Positions 49,054 through 58,097 of a DNA stretch of 64,000 bases are shown piece by piece. The DNA comes from Helicobacter hepaticus ATCC 51449 (lineage in GTDB: Bacteria; Campylobacterota; Campylobacteria; Campylobacterales; Helicobacteraceae). Each line of letters starts with the position of its first letter. The stretch's first letter is position 1. A program made the position numbers and the translations under genes. Location of the stretch: positions 806,001 to 870,000 of the forward strand of contig NC_004917.1 in the NCBI RefSeq assembly GCF_000007905.1, in the 5' to 3' direction. The notes beneath the pieces were generated by a model, which worked only from the letters and a program-made list of their open reading frames with translations, was not told the origin of the DNA and made no database searches.

Positions 49054-49431
49054 TTATTTGATACAATGAGTAAAAGAAATATTCTTATAGAATCTCACTA
49101 CTCCAAAAGCAGAGCAAGATTGTAAAATTACTAACGCATTCTCATCTTTTTGCCCCACATATATATCAAGTAAGACACCCTGTGTGTGTAAAAATGCTAA
49201 ATTTTCTAAAGAATAAGTCAGAGGAGCAATAAGCACAAGATTCTGTAACCTTTTACAAGAAGAAATCATCTCTAATGCCCTATTAATTGCACTTTGAGTG
49301 CTAAGAAACTCTCTATCTTGCCATACACCACCATTGCCACAACCTATAAGCACATAAGGATTAGCAACATAAAAATTAAGGATACAATCAAGCACCGATG
49401 ATGCGAGATTCTCATTTATGTATGCTTTCAT
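49054..49431 (-). CDS. Conserved Helicobacter protein, unknown function
   Basis: A 125-aa soluble protein. It includes VLIGCGNGG and two hydrophobic strands (LVLIAPLTYS; GVLLDIYVG), suggesting an alpha/beta fold. It overlaps the ftsH-like gene by 20 bp and holds the same place as an uncharacterised gene in H. pylori. No function is assigned. Confidence 0.65.
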   Translation of the reverse strand: MKAYINENLASSVLDCILNFYVANPYVLIGCGNGGVWQDREFLSTQSAINRALEMISSCKRLQNLVLIAPLTYSLENLAFLHTQGVLLDIYVGQKDENALVILQSCSAFGVVRFYKNISFTHCIK

Positions 49432-51100
49432 ATATCTCTTTTATTTCATCTTTACTCAAACGTTCCCTTTCTTGCAAAGCACGAGATACTTGCAAAAGCA
49501 CTGCTTTGGAATTAGTAATAAAATCACGCATTTGCGTTTGTGCTTGTTCTAAAATATGAGCCACATCACTATTATCGCTTAAAAGTCGCTCTCCCATACC
49601 ATATTGCTCACACATTTGTGTAGCAATCTCTTTTGCGCTTAAAATGTCATCTTTAGCATTGCTAAAAGTCTGCTGATAAATACATTCCACAGCAATATTA
49701 CCACTTAAAGCGACTTTGATTTTACTCATAAGTTCTTGTTTGCTTGTAAGCTCTTTATCAATCTGCCTAAAACTTTCATTCACAAGCCCAATCTTATCAA
49801 AATCCACTTCAAGCCAATATGCACTTAATGCCTTTGCTGATTGATAAAGTGCAAGAATCTCTTTTTCATTTTCACTCAAACTTAATGCTTTTTTCTTGCC
49901 CACAAGCACCTTATCTTTAGTAGCAAGAATATCCTCTTTTTGTATGAGCTTTGATTTGCGCCGCAAAGCATTAAGAGCACTTTCATTTACAAGTGAAGCA
50001 AGGGCTGCACCGCTAAATCCTACGCAAAGACGAGCGATTTCGCTTATATCAAGATCGTATTTTTTGTCGCTCAAATAAAGTTGCAAAATATGCTCTCTCT
50101 CACTTAAATTAGGAAGCTCCACATAAATGCGCCTATCAAAGCGTCCACTTCGCAACAATGCTTCATCAAGCACCTCAATTTTATTTGTCGCAGCAATAAC
50201 AATAACACCACTAGAATCTTCAAAGCCGTCCATTTCGGTTAAAAGCTGATTAAGGGTTGCTTCTCTCTCATCACTGCGCGCATTTCCTCGTGCCTTGCCG
50301 ACTGCATCAATCTCGTCAATAAAAATAATACTGGGTGATTTTGCTTTAGCTCTCATAAATAACTCTCTTACGCGTTTTGCGCCCATACCAACATAAATTT
50401 GCACAAAACTTGAGCCACTTTGATAAAAAAACGGCACACCAGCCTCACCAGCAACAGCCTTAGCTATCATTGTTTTTCCTACACCCGGAGGACCCACTAA
50501 AAGCACACCTTTAGGAAGTGATATACCTAATTCTTGATAATATTTAGGATTCTTAAGATAATCAATAATTTCTAATAACTCCTCTTTAACCTCACTAATT
50601 CCTGCCACATCTTTAAAGCGCACTACACTTGTCATAGGCACATAAGTAGTAGAATGTGATGTAGATTCTAAAAGCGGAGATTCTCTCTCACGTGGAACTT
50701 CTGACTTTTTTGCTCCGCTAGGCATTGAAACAGATTTGAAAAATATAAGACGCATAACTTGAAACAACACTGCCAAGCCTAAAAGCACAAGAATCATAAT
50801 ACCAATTTCGCCCAAAGTATCATTCAAAAAATGCGCCTTTTTTGCCACCACAGGAAAATTCCAGCTCCATATACGAGGAGAGAGGCTATTAGCATATACT
50901 TTATAATGTTTTGCATTTGCTTCAAAATATACATATTCATCATCGCACGAAATATCTGTAACCTTCTCATTTAAAAATAGACGCTCTGCTTCTTTTGCGC
51001 TTACAAGCTCACTGCTATCTTTTATTACAAGCACTACGCCCAAAATGAGCGCTATCACAAGAGCAAAGATGCCAATTATTAGGCTTTTAGACTTCGCCAT
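49412..51100 (-). CDS. FtsH-like AAA ATPase lacking the protease motif
   Basis: A 562-aa membrane AAA+ protein. Two N-terminal helices (about residues 6-26 and 98-121) flank a small periplasmic part. The ATPase has Walker A GPPGVGKT (203-210), Walker B FIDEID (260-265) and the arginine-finger region RSGRFDRR near 320. The region that is HEAGH in FtsH proteases reads YQSAKA (about 419-424), so both zinc histidines and the catalytic glutamate are lost. The rest of the peptidase fold is still recognisable (GNIAVE, SAKEIATQMCEQYGMGE). It probably acts as an unfoldase or membrane-protein quality-control partner. The start overlaps mtaB by 14 bp. Confidence 0.88.
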   Translation of the reverse strand: MAKSKSLIIGIFALVIALILGVVLVIKDSSELVSAKEAERLFLNEKVTDISCDDEYVYFEANAKHYKVYANSLSPRIWSWNFPVVAKKAHFLNDTLGEIGIMILVLLGLAVLFQVMRLIFFKSVSMPSGAKKSEVPRERESPLLESTSHSTTYVPMTSVVRFKDVAGISEVKEELLEIIDYLKNPKYYQELGISLPKGVLLVGPPGVGKTMIAKAVAGEAGVPFFYQSGSSFVQIYVGMGAKRVRELFMRAKAKSPSIIFIDEIDAVGKARGNARSDEREATLNQLLTEMDGFEDSSGVIVIAATNKIEVLDEALLRSGRFDRRIYVELPNLSEREHILQLYLSDKKYDLDISEIARLCVGFSGAALASLVNESALNALRRKSKLIQKEDILATKDKVLVGKKKALSLSENEKEILALYQSAKALSAYWLEVDFDKIGLVNESFRQIDKELTSKQELMSKIKVALSGNIAVECIYQQTFSNAKDDILSAKEIATQMCEQYGMGERLLSDNSDVAHILEQAQTQMRDFITNSKAVLLQVSRALQERERLSKDEIKEIYESIHK

Positions 51101-52358
51101 AATTTCTCTCCTTCTCAATACTATATGTTTTTATTTTTACCCACTGCCCTTCTAAGTGTGGATTGCTACTTTCAAATTGCATAGGATTAAAAAACTGGTC
51201 TAATCCTGTGTAAATAAAAGCAGTATCAGATTCTCTCCTACTCTCACACAAAACATCAAGGGGCATATTATGTGCTTTACGAAAAGCCTCATTATTATTC
51301 ACAACAATCTCTTTAAGCGTATGAAGTCGCTCTTTAGCAATATTGCCCTTTACCTCATCTTTAATTGTGCTTGAAGGTGTGCCATCGCGTTTAGAATACA
51401 CAAATGGGTGAAGATGTGTGAGAGGAAAAGATTTAAAATTCTCCAATGCCTCCTGCCACACTGCTTCACTTTCTCCTGGGTGTCCTACGATAAAATCACT
51501 TCCCAAACAGAATCCTTTTTTGGCAAAATACATAAAAAGCTCCAAATCACTCTCTACACGATTGTATCGGTTCATTAATGACAGCATAGTGTTACTTGTA
51601 TGCTGCAGAGCAATATGTAAATGTTTCTCCATAAAGGGCAACTCAAGAGATTCTTTAAGCTCACTATCAATTTGACTAGGTTCTAAACTTCCTACACGCA
51701 AGCGTTTTAATACTCCTAAAGAATATATGTCTTTAATAAGTCTTGCAAGATTATAGTCCTTCAAATCCTTGCCATAACTCCCAACATTTGTCCCTGTTAG
51801 AACCACTTCAGTTTTGCCATTTTGAGCAAGTGCGCGGATTTGCTCCAAAATGCTTTTTTGAGGGTAAGAACGCGCTTTGCCTCGCACAAAAGGAATAATA
51901 CAATAACTGCACGCAAAATCACAACCTTCTTGAATTTTTAAAAAAGCTCGCGATTTGCCTGAAAAATGTGTAACAATAGTGCTATCAATATGCTCTGGGG
52001 CAGATTCTGTATGAAAAAATCTCTGATTGGTAGTTAAAAATTCATCAATACGTTCTTTAAAACTATGGGCAAACACACTATGAACAAGATTATGTGTGAA
52101 TATCTCCTCACCTCTTGTGCCTACGCCACAACCTGTGAAATACACTTTTTTATTTAACTCACGCATTTTATTAAGATAGCCTCGCACACCACTATCTGCA
52201 CCATTGGTAACCGTGCAGGAATTAACTACCACTACATCGGCTTCATTTTCATTTCTTGCACATTCAAAATGTTTTAAATTACTTTTCATTACCTGTGTGT
52301 CAAAAAGATTCGTGCGACAACCAAATGTTTTAAAATATACTTTCTTTACTTCACTCAC
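51087..52358 (-). CDS. mtaB: tRNA t6A37 methylthiotransferase MtaB
   Basis: Radical-SAM methylthiotransferase (423 aa) converting t6A37 to ms2t6A37 in tRNA. The N-terminal UPF0004 domain has TFGCRTNLFDTQ with VVVNSCTVTN and FTGCG for the auxiliary cluster. The radical-SAM cysteines are in GCDFACSYCIIPFVRG near residue 147. The start is GTG with AAGGGA upstream; no ATG is in reach. Gene order aroB-MscS-mtaB-ftsH-like is shared with H. pylori. Confidence 0.92.
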   Translation of the reverse strand: MSEVKKVYFKTFGCRTNLFDTQVMKSNLKHFECARNENEADVVVVNSCTVTNGADSGVRGYLNKMRELNKKVYFTGCGVGTRGEEIFTHNLVHSVFAHSFKERIDEFLTTNQRFFHTESAPEHIDSTIVTHFSGKSRAFLKIQEGCDFACSYCIIPFVRGKARSYPQKSILEQIRALAQNGKTEVVLTGTNVGSYGKDLKDYNLARLIKDIYSLGVLKRLRVGSLEPSQIDSELKESLELPFMEKHLHIALQHTSNTMLSLMNRYNRVESDLELFMYFAKKGFCLGSDFIVGHPGESEAVWQEALENFKSFPLTHLHPFVYSKRDGTPSSTIKDEVKGNIAKERLHTLKEIVVNNNEAFRKAHNMPLDVLCESRRESDTAFIYTGLDQFFNPMQFESSNPHLEGQWVKIKTYSIEKERNYGEV

Positions 52359-52369
52359 TCTTATCCCTT

Positions 52370-53992
52370 TTAAGAATCTAATTTTTGCACTTGCACACCT
52401 CCGCCTAAGATAACCTTAGAATCTAGCTCGTGCATTTGTGTGCTTCCTCCTATACCATCACCTCCATTAGCGACCACTTTACTTGTAGGATAAGCGATAT
52501 GTATATCATCTTCTTGGAGAATGCGCTCAATAATCTCCCCTGAAATAGTGCTGCGCAATGAAAGCGTGGCATAAGCATTTGTTTGATACCACAATGAAAT
52601 GCGTAACCCATTTGGCTCAATCATACAATAGCTTCGCACTTCAAGATTAGGATTGCGCAAAGAATACTTATCACGCATACGATGCACCTGCTGACGCACC
52701 ATTTCAGTATAACCCTTAGCATATTTCTTGCCTATATCGGTAGCAATTTTGAGTGCTTTTTTATAATTGCTATCAAAAGTGATACTAAAGTCTATGCCGT
52801 CCCACACCGTCTTTAATCCTGCGTGTGTATAATTAGCAAACATCATTGTAAAAATATAATTATTAGGCACAAAAATAATGCGCCCTGCTCTACGATTGTG
52901 CATATAGCTTGTGAGTGTTACATCTTCAAAAAGCGTGATTCTAAGCACAGAAATATCAAGCACATCACCCACATACACACTACCATCTTTGCACACGCGC
53001 ACCCTATCACCTACATGCACACTTCCTCCTAGCACAATCACAAACCACCCAAGCACACTCATAAACAAATCTTTCATAGCAATAGCTAAACCAGCTGAAG
53101 CAAACCCTACAACTGCAACCAAATAAGTAACATTCTCCATATATGCAAAAAGCAAAATTAAAACAATTATACTGATATTAATATAGTTAATTACCTTACT
53201 TGCAGTGTAGATTCTATCTGTATCAAGAATATACTTCCTCAAAGCAAGTTTAAGCAAAAAAGCTAAAAGAATTGTGATAAGAATTGTTACACCAATATAA
53301 ATAATTTTAAAAAATTGACTTTTAATCTGATGAGTAAGCTTATTGATTACGCTGCCAGATTCTTGATTATAAATGTCTATTGAAGTTTCTAATATTTTTT
53401 GTGTGCTCTCTAGCTCTTCGAGCATAGTTTGAGTGCGAGCAATTTGCTTAGCAACTTCAACAGACTTATCCTCTTCGGCAAGTGTATTTAAAAGCACATA
53501 TTTTTCCCTTATAACATCAAGCAAAAAATGCAAACTCTCTTTATTTGTATTGAGTATATTTTGCTGCTCTTTAAGTTGCTTAATAAATGAATAACCTGTA
53601 AGAATCAAAAAAGGATTCGTAATTTGTGGCACTTCCTCAATATGTTTGACTTCTAAAAGTGTTCCATAAGGGTGTTGTGCATAATCTCTAAGGAGTTCTT
53701 GCTGGCGCTTGAGTGTTTCAAAACGTTGTGTGAGCGAATGAGGGGGTGCAGTATGTATGTATGATTGTATCTCTTTTTCAAGTGTGTTCATCTCATTTGT
53801 AAGTTCATTATAGTTTTCTAAACTCATATAATGCTTTAGCCAGGCATTATGGCTTTCATCAAGCTTATTTTCAAGAGTTTGGAGTTCTTTTTGTATATCA
53901 GAAATTTTCATGTCATCTTTGACAATAGGCGAAGCAAAAAGTATGCAACTCATTGAATGTATTACTAAAACTATAAGATAAATGTGTTTCAC
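52370..53992 (-). CDS. MscS-family mechanosensitive channel
   Basis: A 540-aa membrane protein. The N-terminal signal is followed by a long coiled-coil periplasmic region (about 25-220). Three or more helices and the MscS domain follow from about 235, with the pore-lining region VVGFASAGLAIAMKDLFMSVLGWF. The C-terminal cytoplasmic beta domain includes VGDRVRV. It protects against osmotic downshock. The start is GTG, overlapping the end of aroB by four bases. Confidence 0.88.
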   Translation of the reverse strand: MKHIYLIVLVIHSMSCILFASPIVKDDMKISDIQKELQTLENKLDESHNAWLKHYMSLENYNELTNEMNTLEKEIQSYIHTAPPHSLTQRFETLKRQQELLRDYAQHPYGTLLEVKHIEEVPQITNPFLILTGYSFIKQLKEQQNILNTNKESLHFLLDVIREKYVLLNTLAEEDKSVEVAKQIARTQTMLEELESTQKILETSIDIYNQESGSVINKLTHQIKSQFFKIIYIGVTILITILLAFLLKLALRKYILDTDRIYTASKVINYINISIIVLILLFAYMENVTYLVAVVGFASAGLAIAMKDLFMSVLGWFVIVLGGSVHVGDRVRVCKDGSVYVGDVLDISVLRITLFEDVTLTSYMHNRRAGRIIFVPNNYIFTMMFANYTHAGLKTVWDGIDFSITFDSNYKKALKIATDIGKKYAKGYTEMVRQQVHRMRDKYSLRNPNLEVRSYCMIEPNGLRISLWYQTNAYATLSLRSTISGEIIERILQEDDIHIAYPTSKVVANGGDGIGGSTQMHELDSKVILGGGVQVQKLDS

Positions 53993-55050
53993 TTGCCACT
54001 ATCCTTACTAAAAGATGATAAAACATCAAGCACATCAGCTTTTGGCACATCATTGCGCAAACTCACATTACCAATCCCACAAGGCAATACAAACATAATT
54101 TTCGCATTAACACTTTTTTTATCTAAAGAAAATTTTTCATAAAAATCTAATGCGTTTTGAATATAAAAGTGTGTAGGCAAATCATAGCGCTCCAAAAGGG
54201 CACTGATTGCATCTTTTTGCTCTTTTGTTAAAAGTCCAAGCTTACAAGAGAGTGCATTTGCCATACACATACCTATACTTACTGCTTCGCCGTGTAAAAA
54301 TTGCGAATATTGCGTAAGATTCTCAATAATATGCCCGAAAGTATGCCCATAATTAAGAGCTGCACGAATGCCTTGCTCTTTTTCATCGGCATTGACTACT
54401 TGTGCCTTAATCGCCACACTTTTGGCTATGGCACGAGTGAGAAAGTCATTATCATTAATACTTAGGATCTGCTCTTGAAGTAATATGAAAAATGCTTCAT
54501 CAAAACATACTGCCATTTTAATTATTTCAGCCACTCCTGCTCCAAATTCGCGTTTTGGAAGAGTAGAAAGCATAAATGGGTCGATATACACTGCTTTTGG
54601 TTGATGAAAAAGTCCAATAAGATTCTTTCCAAAGGTATTGTTAATGCCCGTTTTTCCGCCCACAGAAGCATCAACTTGTGCAAGTAAAGTCGTAGGTATT
54701 TGTATAAAATCAATCCCTCGCTGATAAATACCGCTTGCAAAACCTACCATATCACCTATGACACCACCGCCAAGTGCTATCATTAAAGATTTTCTATCAA
54801 GCCTATGAGTAAATGCACATTCAAGAATATATTCTATGCTTTTCATATCCTTATATTGTTCGCCATCTGGGACAATACACACATAGACTTCAGGGGCTTT
54901 AATACGCTCTAAAACATACTTAAGATGTAATCCAGCGACTTTAGGATTTGAGACAAGTAATACCTTATGAGCATATTCTATATGCGGAAGTATGCCTATA
55001 TGGATAGGATAGTTTGAAGTAGCAGTTTGAATATGCAATATTTCGCTCAT
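53989..55050 (-). CDS. aroB: 3-dehydroquinate synthase
   Basis: Second step of the shikimate pathway (353 aa), zinc and NAD-dependent. Motifs: ALGGGVIGDMVGFASGIYQRGIDF near residue 95, QVDASVGGKTGIN near 128, and the metal-binding ALNYGHTFGHIIE near 235. AAGGA lies near the ATG. It is coupled to the MscS gene downstream. Confidence 0.96.
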   Translation of the reverse strand: MSEILHIQTATSNYPIHIGILPHIEYAHKVLLVSNPKVAGLHLKYVLERIKAPEVYVCIVPDGEQYKDMKSIEYILECAFTHRLDRKSLMIALGGGVIGDMVGFASGIYQRGIDFIQIPTTLLAQVDASVGGKTGINNTFGKNLIGLFHQPKAVYIDPFMLSTLPKREFGAGVAEIIKMAVCFDEAFFILLQEQILSINDNDFLTRAIAKSVAIKAQVVNADEKEQGIRAALNYGHTFGHIIENLTQYSQFLHGEAVSIGMCMANALSCKLGLLTKEQKDAISALLERYDLPTHFYIQNALDFYEKFSLDKKSVNAKIMFVLPCGIGNVSLRNDVPKADVLDVLSSFSKDSGK

Positions 55051-55058
55051 AAGTGTCC

Positions 55059-56492
55059 TTATTTAAGTTCTTTGGGAAGAGGGATAAAAATTTGAGGATT
55101 TTTATTATTCATTGAGACAATTTTATACACATCTGTGGAAATAAAAGAAAAAGTCTTAGTTTTTGCGATATTGTGCTCAAATGGCACAAAACATAAATAA
55201 GGTACAAAACTATCTCGCAAATATAAAATAGGATTCTTAGAATCTGTTTGGATAATATTCATCTTACGTTCAAAAATACGTGAAAGCTCTTCATAGCTTT
55301 GCACTATATCATTGTGGTAGGACGCATCAGTATCATAATCATATACATCAACCTCTAAATTTAGCTGCTTAGAAATATCAAAAACAACAGAAGCGACATT
55401 TTCAGCATCGCCCATATTTTCGCTTAACATAACAAAACTTTTTTTGCACTCACTTATGTGTTCCCAACCTGTTTTGAGCACAGGGATTGAGAGTTCAAAA
55501 AGCACTCGACGATTTTTACGTGAGGCAAAAATATCTTGATTGATAATAATAAGTCCAAAACGTTTTTGCGCATCTTGGGCGATTCGTTGGATAAAACTTG
55601 CATTTGTATAATCTATCCTTACCTCAACACGTTTAGATTCTAAAGCTTTGATACTATCAAGCAAGTCAAAATGAGAGGGGTTGAGGATATAAATAAAGAG
55701 TTTATTATTTTTAAGATTATTATTTAAAAAAAGTGCATTTTGCACATCATTCCAAATTCTATGTTTATTTGAAAGCGACATATCCAAATACAAAAATATA
55801 TCGCGTCCAAACGGCACTGGAAACTGCCCTATATCACTTTTAATCTGCATATACACATCATTGAGCACTTTTGGATTTCCTGCAATAAGAAGACTATCGT
55901 TGGGCTGAATAATTAAAGAATGCGAACTTAAAAGAAGTTCTCCTTGTCTATATATGCCTACAATGCGCCATTTTTTCTGCTGAATAGAGCCGATATGCCG
56001 ATATGCAAAAATACTTCCTGTGGGGATACCAACCTCCATTATCTCGCCTTGCCCCAAACCAAAACTACGCGGGATAAGAGGAATATTTGGCAATCGTTCA
56101 ATAAATTTATTCGTAATAATCATTTCCTCATCAAGAATAATAAGATTTTTATCATTTTGCATAGATTGAGTGTGTTTTTCTAATCTAAGCGAAATAACAA
56201 TACGCACTTTCTTATTAATCTCTCGAAGCAACTCATAAGTTCCTAGAATCTCATTTTCATCATCAAGGATAAGAAAAACATTAACAATCTCATCGCTTAT
56301 TATCTGTGAGATTCTGTATGCAGATGTATAATCAAAAGTGTGAAATTCAAAAGAGCTTGGCACTCTATCAGGGATAAAGCACATATCTTTTGACACAACA
56401 ACATAATAGTCATTGCTAAAATATTTATCTAAAATTGTATCAAGAAAAATTTTTGCAATTCTGCCTTGTCCAATAATAAGAGTTTTTTTCAC
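55059..56492 (-). CDS. RCK-like NAD-binding protein (COG3400 type), function unknown
   Basis: A 477-aa soluble protein. The N-terminal Rossmann/TrkA-N-like domain starts TLIIGQGRIAKIFLDTIL. A middle RCK-C-like domain has IVGIYRQGELLLSS then IQPNDSLLIAGNP. A third domain from about residue 235 to the end has a second Rossmann-like pattern (LFIYILNP; FGLIIINQDIF). The layout resembles the regulatory subunits of K+ transporters, but no channel gene is adjacent. Ligand and partner are unknown. It is 8 bp upstream of aroB on the same strand. Confidence 0.75.
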   Translation of the reverse strand: MKKTLIIGQGRIAKIFLDTILDKYFSNDYYVVVSKDMCFIPDRVPSSFEFHTFDYTSAYRISQIISDEIVNVFLILDDENEILGTYELLREINKKVRIVISLRLEKHTQSMQNDKNLIILDEEMIITNKFIERLPNIPLIPRSFGLGQGEIMEVGIPTGSIFAYRHIGSIQQKKWRIVGIYRQGELLLSSHSLIIQPNDSLLIAGNPKVLNDVYMQIKSDIGQFPVPFGRDIFLYLDMSLSNKHRIWNDVQNALFLNNNLKNNKLFIYILNPSHFDLLDSIKALESKRVEVRIDYTNASFIQRIAQDAQKRFGLIIINQDIFASRKNRRVLFELSIPVLKTGWEHISECKKSFVMLSENMGDAENVASVVFDISKQLNLEVDVYDYDTDASYHNDIVQSYEELSRIFERKMNIIQTDSKNPILYLRDSFVPYLCFVPFEHNIAKTKTFSFISTDVYKIVSMNNKNPQIFIPLPKELK

Positions 56493-56556
56493 ACTCTACC
56501 TTTCTATCGTGAATTAAGAGGCTTTGATTATAGCTAAGAAGTGATAACCAAATCCC

Positions 56557-57240
56557 CTAAAAACGCACAGGTTTTTTAATATTTTTTAAACGCAAACTTG
56601 TGTAAAATCGTCTCAAAGCTAATTCCTCTTTTTTGCCTATGCAATAATGTATGTGCTCTAAATACGCTAAAATATCCTTTTGCTTTACGCCACTTTGTGC
56701 AGATCTATCTTGCAAAATATAATAGGGTATTTTTATACGCGTTCTCACAAAACTTTTTGCTAGATGTGTATAAAATCGTGCATTTTTATTAAAACATAAT
56801 CTACCAAAACAAAACCCCAAATGGTGCTTCTCCCACCATTTCTCTCCTAAATCAACACAACTACCACCTTGAAGCTTATAGCGTAATGCCTTATCTCCAA
56901 TAAGAATCTCGCCATTAATGCCTAATACTTTCGCTAGCGCATTAGAAGAGGCTGATTGATAATCATCTTTATTCGCTTTTGGTAGTGCTATCACGCTCCA
57001 CACTGCCCCTTTAGAGATGATTCCCGCTTTTGTAACCTGATTTTTGCGCATAGGATAATACCCAGCGATTGAAGAAATAAACCCAGCATCAATGCGCCGC
57101 ATAAGAAAATCTTTATTCAAACGCGCAGGATATGATTTTTTGAGTTGTAAAAATTTCTTAAATCCCCACGATATGGGATATTTTTTAACAAATACATCAA
57201 AAGGCAAAAGATTGATATAAGAAATTTTACCAAAACGCAT
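56557..57240 (-). CDS. mqnA: Chorismate dehydratase MqnA (futalosine pathway)
   Basis: First dedicated enzyme of the alternative menaquinone pathway (227 aa), making 3-enolpyruvyl-benzoate from chorismate. The family opening GKISYINLLPFDVF is clear, followed by the periplasmic-binding-protein-like fold with GFISSIAGYY near residue 53. Helicobacter uses this pathway rather than the classical Men route. It is 8 bp from DUF493. Confidence 0.88.
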   Translation of the reverse strand: MRFGKISYINLLPFDVFVKKYPISWGFKKFLQLKKSYPARLNKDFLMRRIDAGFISSIAGYYPMRKNQVTKAGIISKGAVWSVIALPKANKDDYQSASSNALAKVLGINGEILIGDKALRYKLQGGSCVDLGEKWWEKHHLGFCFGRLCFNKNARFYTHLAKSFVRTRIKIPYYILQDRSAQSGVKQKDILAYLEHIHYCIGKKEELALRRFYTSLRLKNIKKPVRF

Positions 57241-57248
57241 TTTCTATC

Positions 57249-57506
57249 CTAAAGAATCATCTTTACTTCTTTGCTTTTTTTCAAGCGCATAAAAATATTA
57301 TTGCGCTCTTCTTCGCTTTGGACTTCAAGTTTCACATACAAACTCACAAATCGCCCTTGTGCGGAAGTCTTACCAAAATGCAATTCATATTCGCGCGGCA
57401 TTAACTCAAAAATCAAATGTTTTAATCGCTCTTCACTTTCTCCAATAATACGATATTCCCATTGACAAGGATAAGTAATATGAGGTTTGTGCAAATCTAA
57501 ATTCAT
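57249..57506 (-). CDS. DUF493 family protein
   Basis: Small (85 aa) ferredoxin-like-fold protein of the DUF493/UPF0250 family, with YPCQWEYRIIGESEERL, a hydrophobic strand and GRFVSLYVKLEV. The function of the family is not settled. It forms a three-gene unit with mqnA and ybgC, with gaps of 8 bp or less. Confidence 0.85.
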   Translation of the reverse strand: MNLDLHKPHITYPCQWEYRIIGESEERLKHLIFELMPREYELHFGKTSAQGRFVSLYVKLEVQSEEERNNIFMRLKKSKEVKMIL

Positions 57507-57509
57507 TTT

Positions 57510-57926
57510 CTACTCCTGCAATTTACCTAGAATCTTATGCATTGATGAAGGAATCTTGCAAGGCTTTCCACGCTCAACATCAACAAAAGCAAGCGTAATA
57601 TATGCTTTAAAGATAATCTCTTCACATTCTTTCTGCTCTAGCGCATTATAGATTCTATAAATATCCTGTTTTAAGACCACAGAGACATTTTTAAATTGTG
57701 CTATGGCACTTCTTACCTCAAGCATATCACCCAAACGCGCACTTGCAAGAAAATCTGCTTCAAGTTTTTTAAGCACAAAAGCACTTTGATTCTCAAAAGG
57801 TTGTGCTCCTTGCGCAAAAAATAATTCGCTACGCGCACGCTCACAATATTTAATATAATTAGTATGATAAACTATACGCCCACAATCTGTATCTTCAAAA
57901 TACACCCTTACATGATATATGCTCAT
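57510..57926 (-). CDS. ybgC: Acyl-CoA thioesterase YbgC
   Basis: Hotdog-fold thioesterase (138 aa). The active-site segment RVYFEDTDCGRIVYHTNYIKYCERAR contains the conserved aspartate. The H. pylori orthologue hydrolyses acyl-CoA. It is the first gene of the ybgC-DUF493-mqnA unit. Confidence 0.92.
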   Translation of the reverse strand: MSIYHVRVYFEDTDCGRIVYHTNYIKYCERARSELFFAQGAQPFENQSAFVLKKLEADFLASARLGDMLEVRSAIAQFKNVSVVLKQDIYRIYNALEQKECEEIIFKAYITLAFVDVERGKPCKIPSSMHKILGKLQE

Positions 57927-58097
57927 ACGATACTCCTCAAGTCCTTATGTCTCCTAATTACGCTCAAATTGTAGCAAAAATTGCACCAAAGTAGATAAAC
58001 ACACTAAATCCCTACTTTAAAGCATTGCAAGATTCTCTATTTTGGCTAGAATGTATAACTTTGTATGTGAATATAAAAGCAATAAGAAAGGGAAGAA

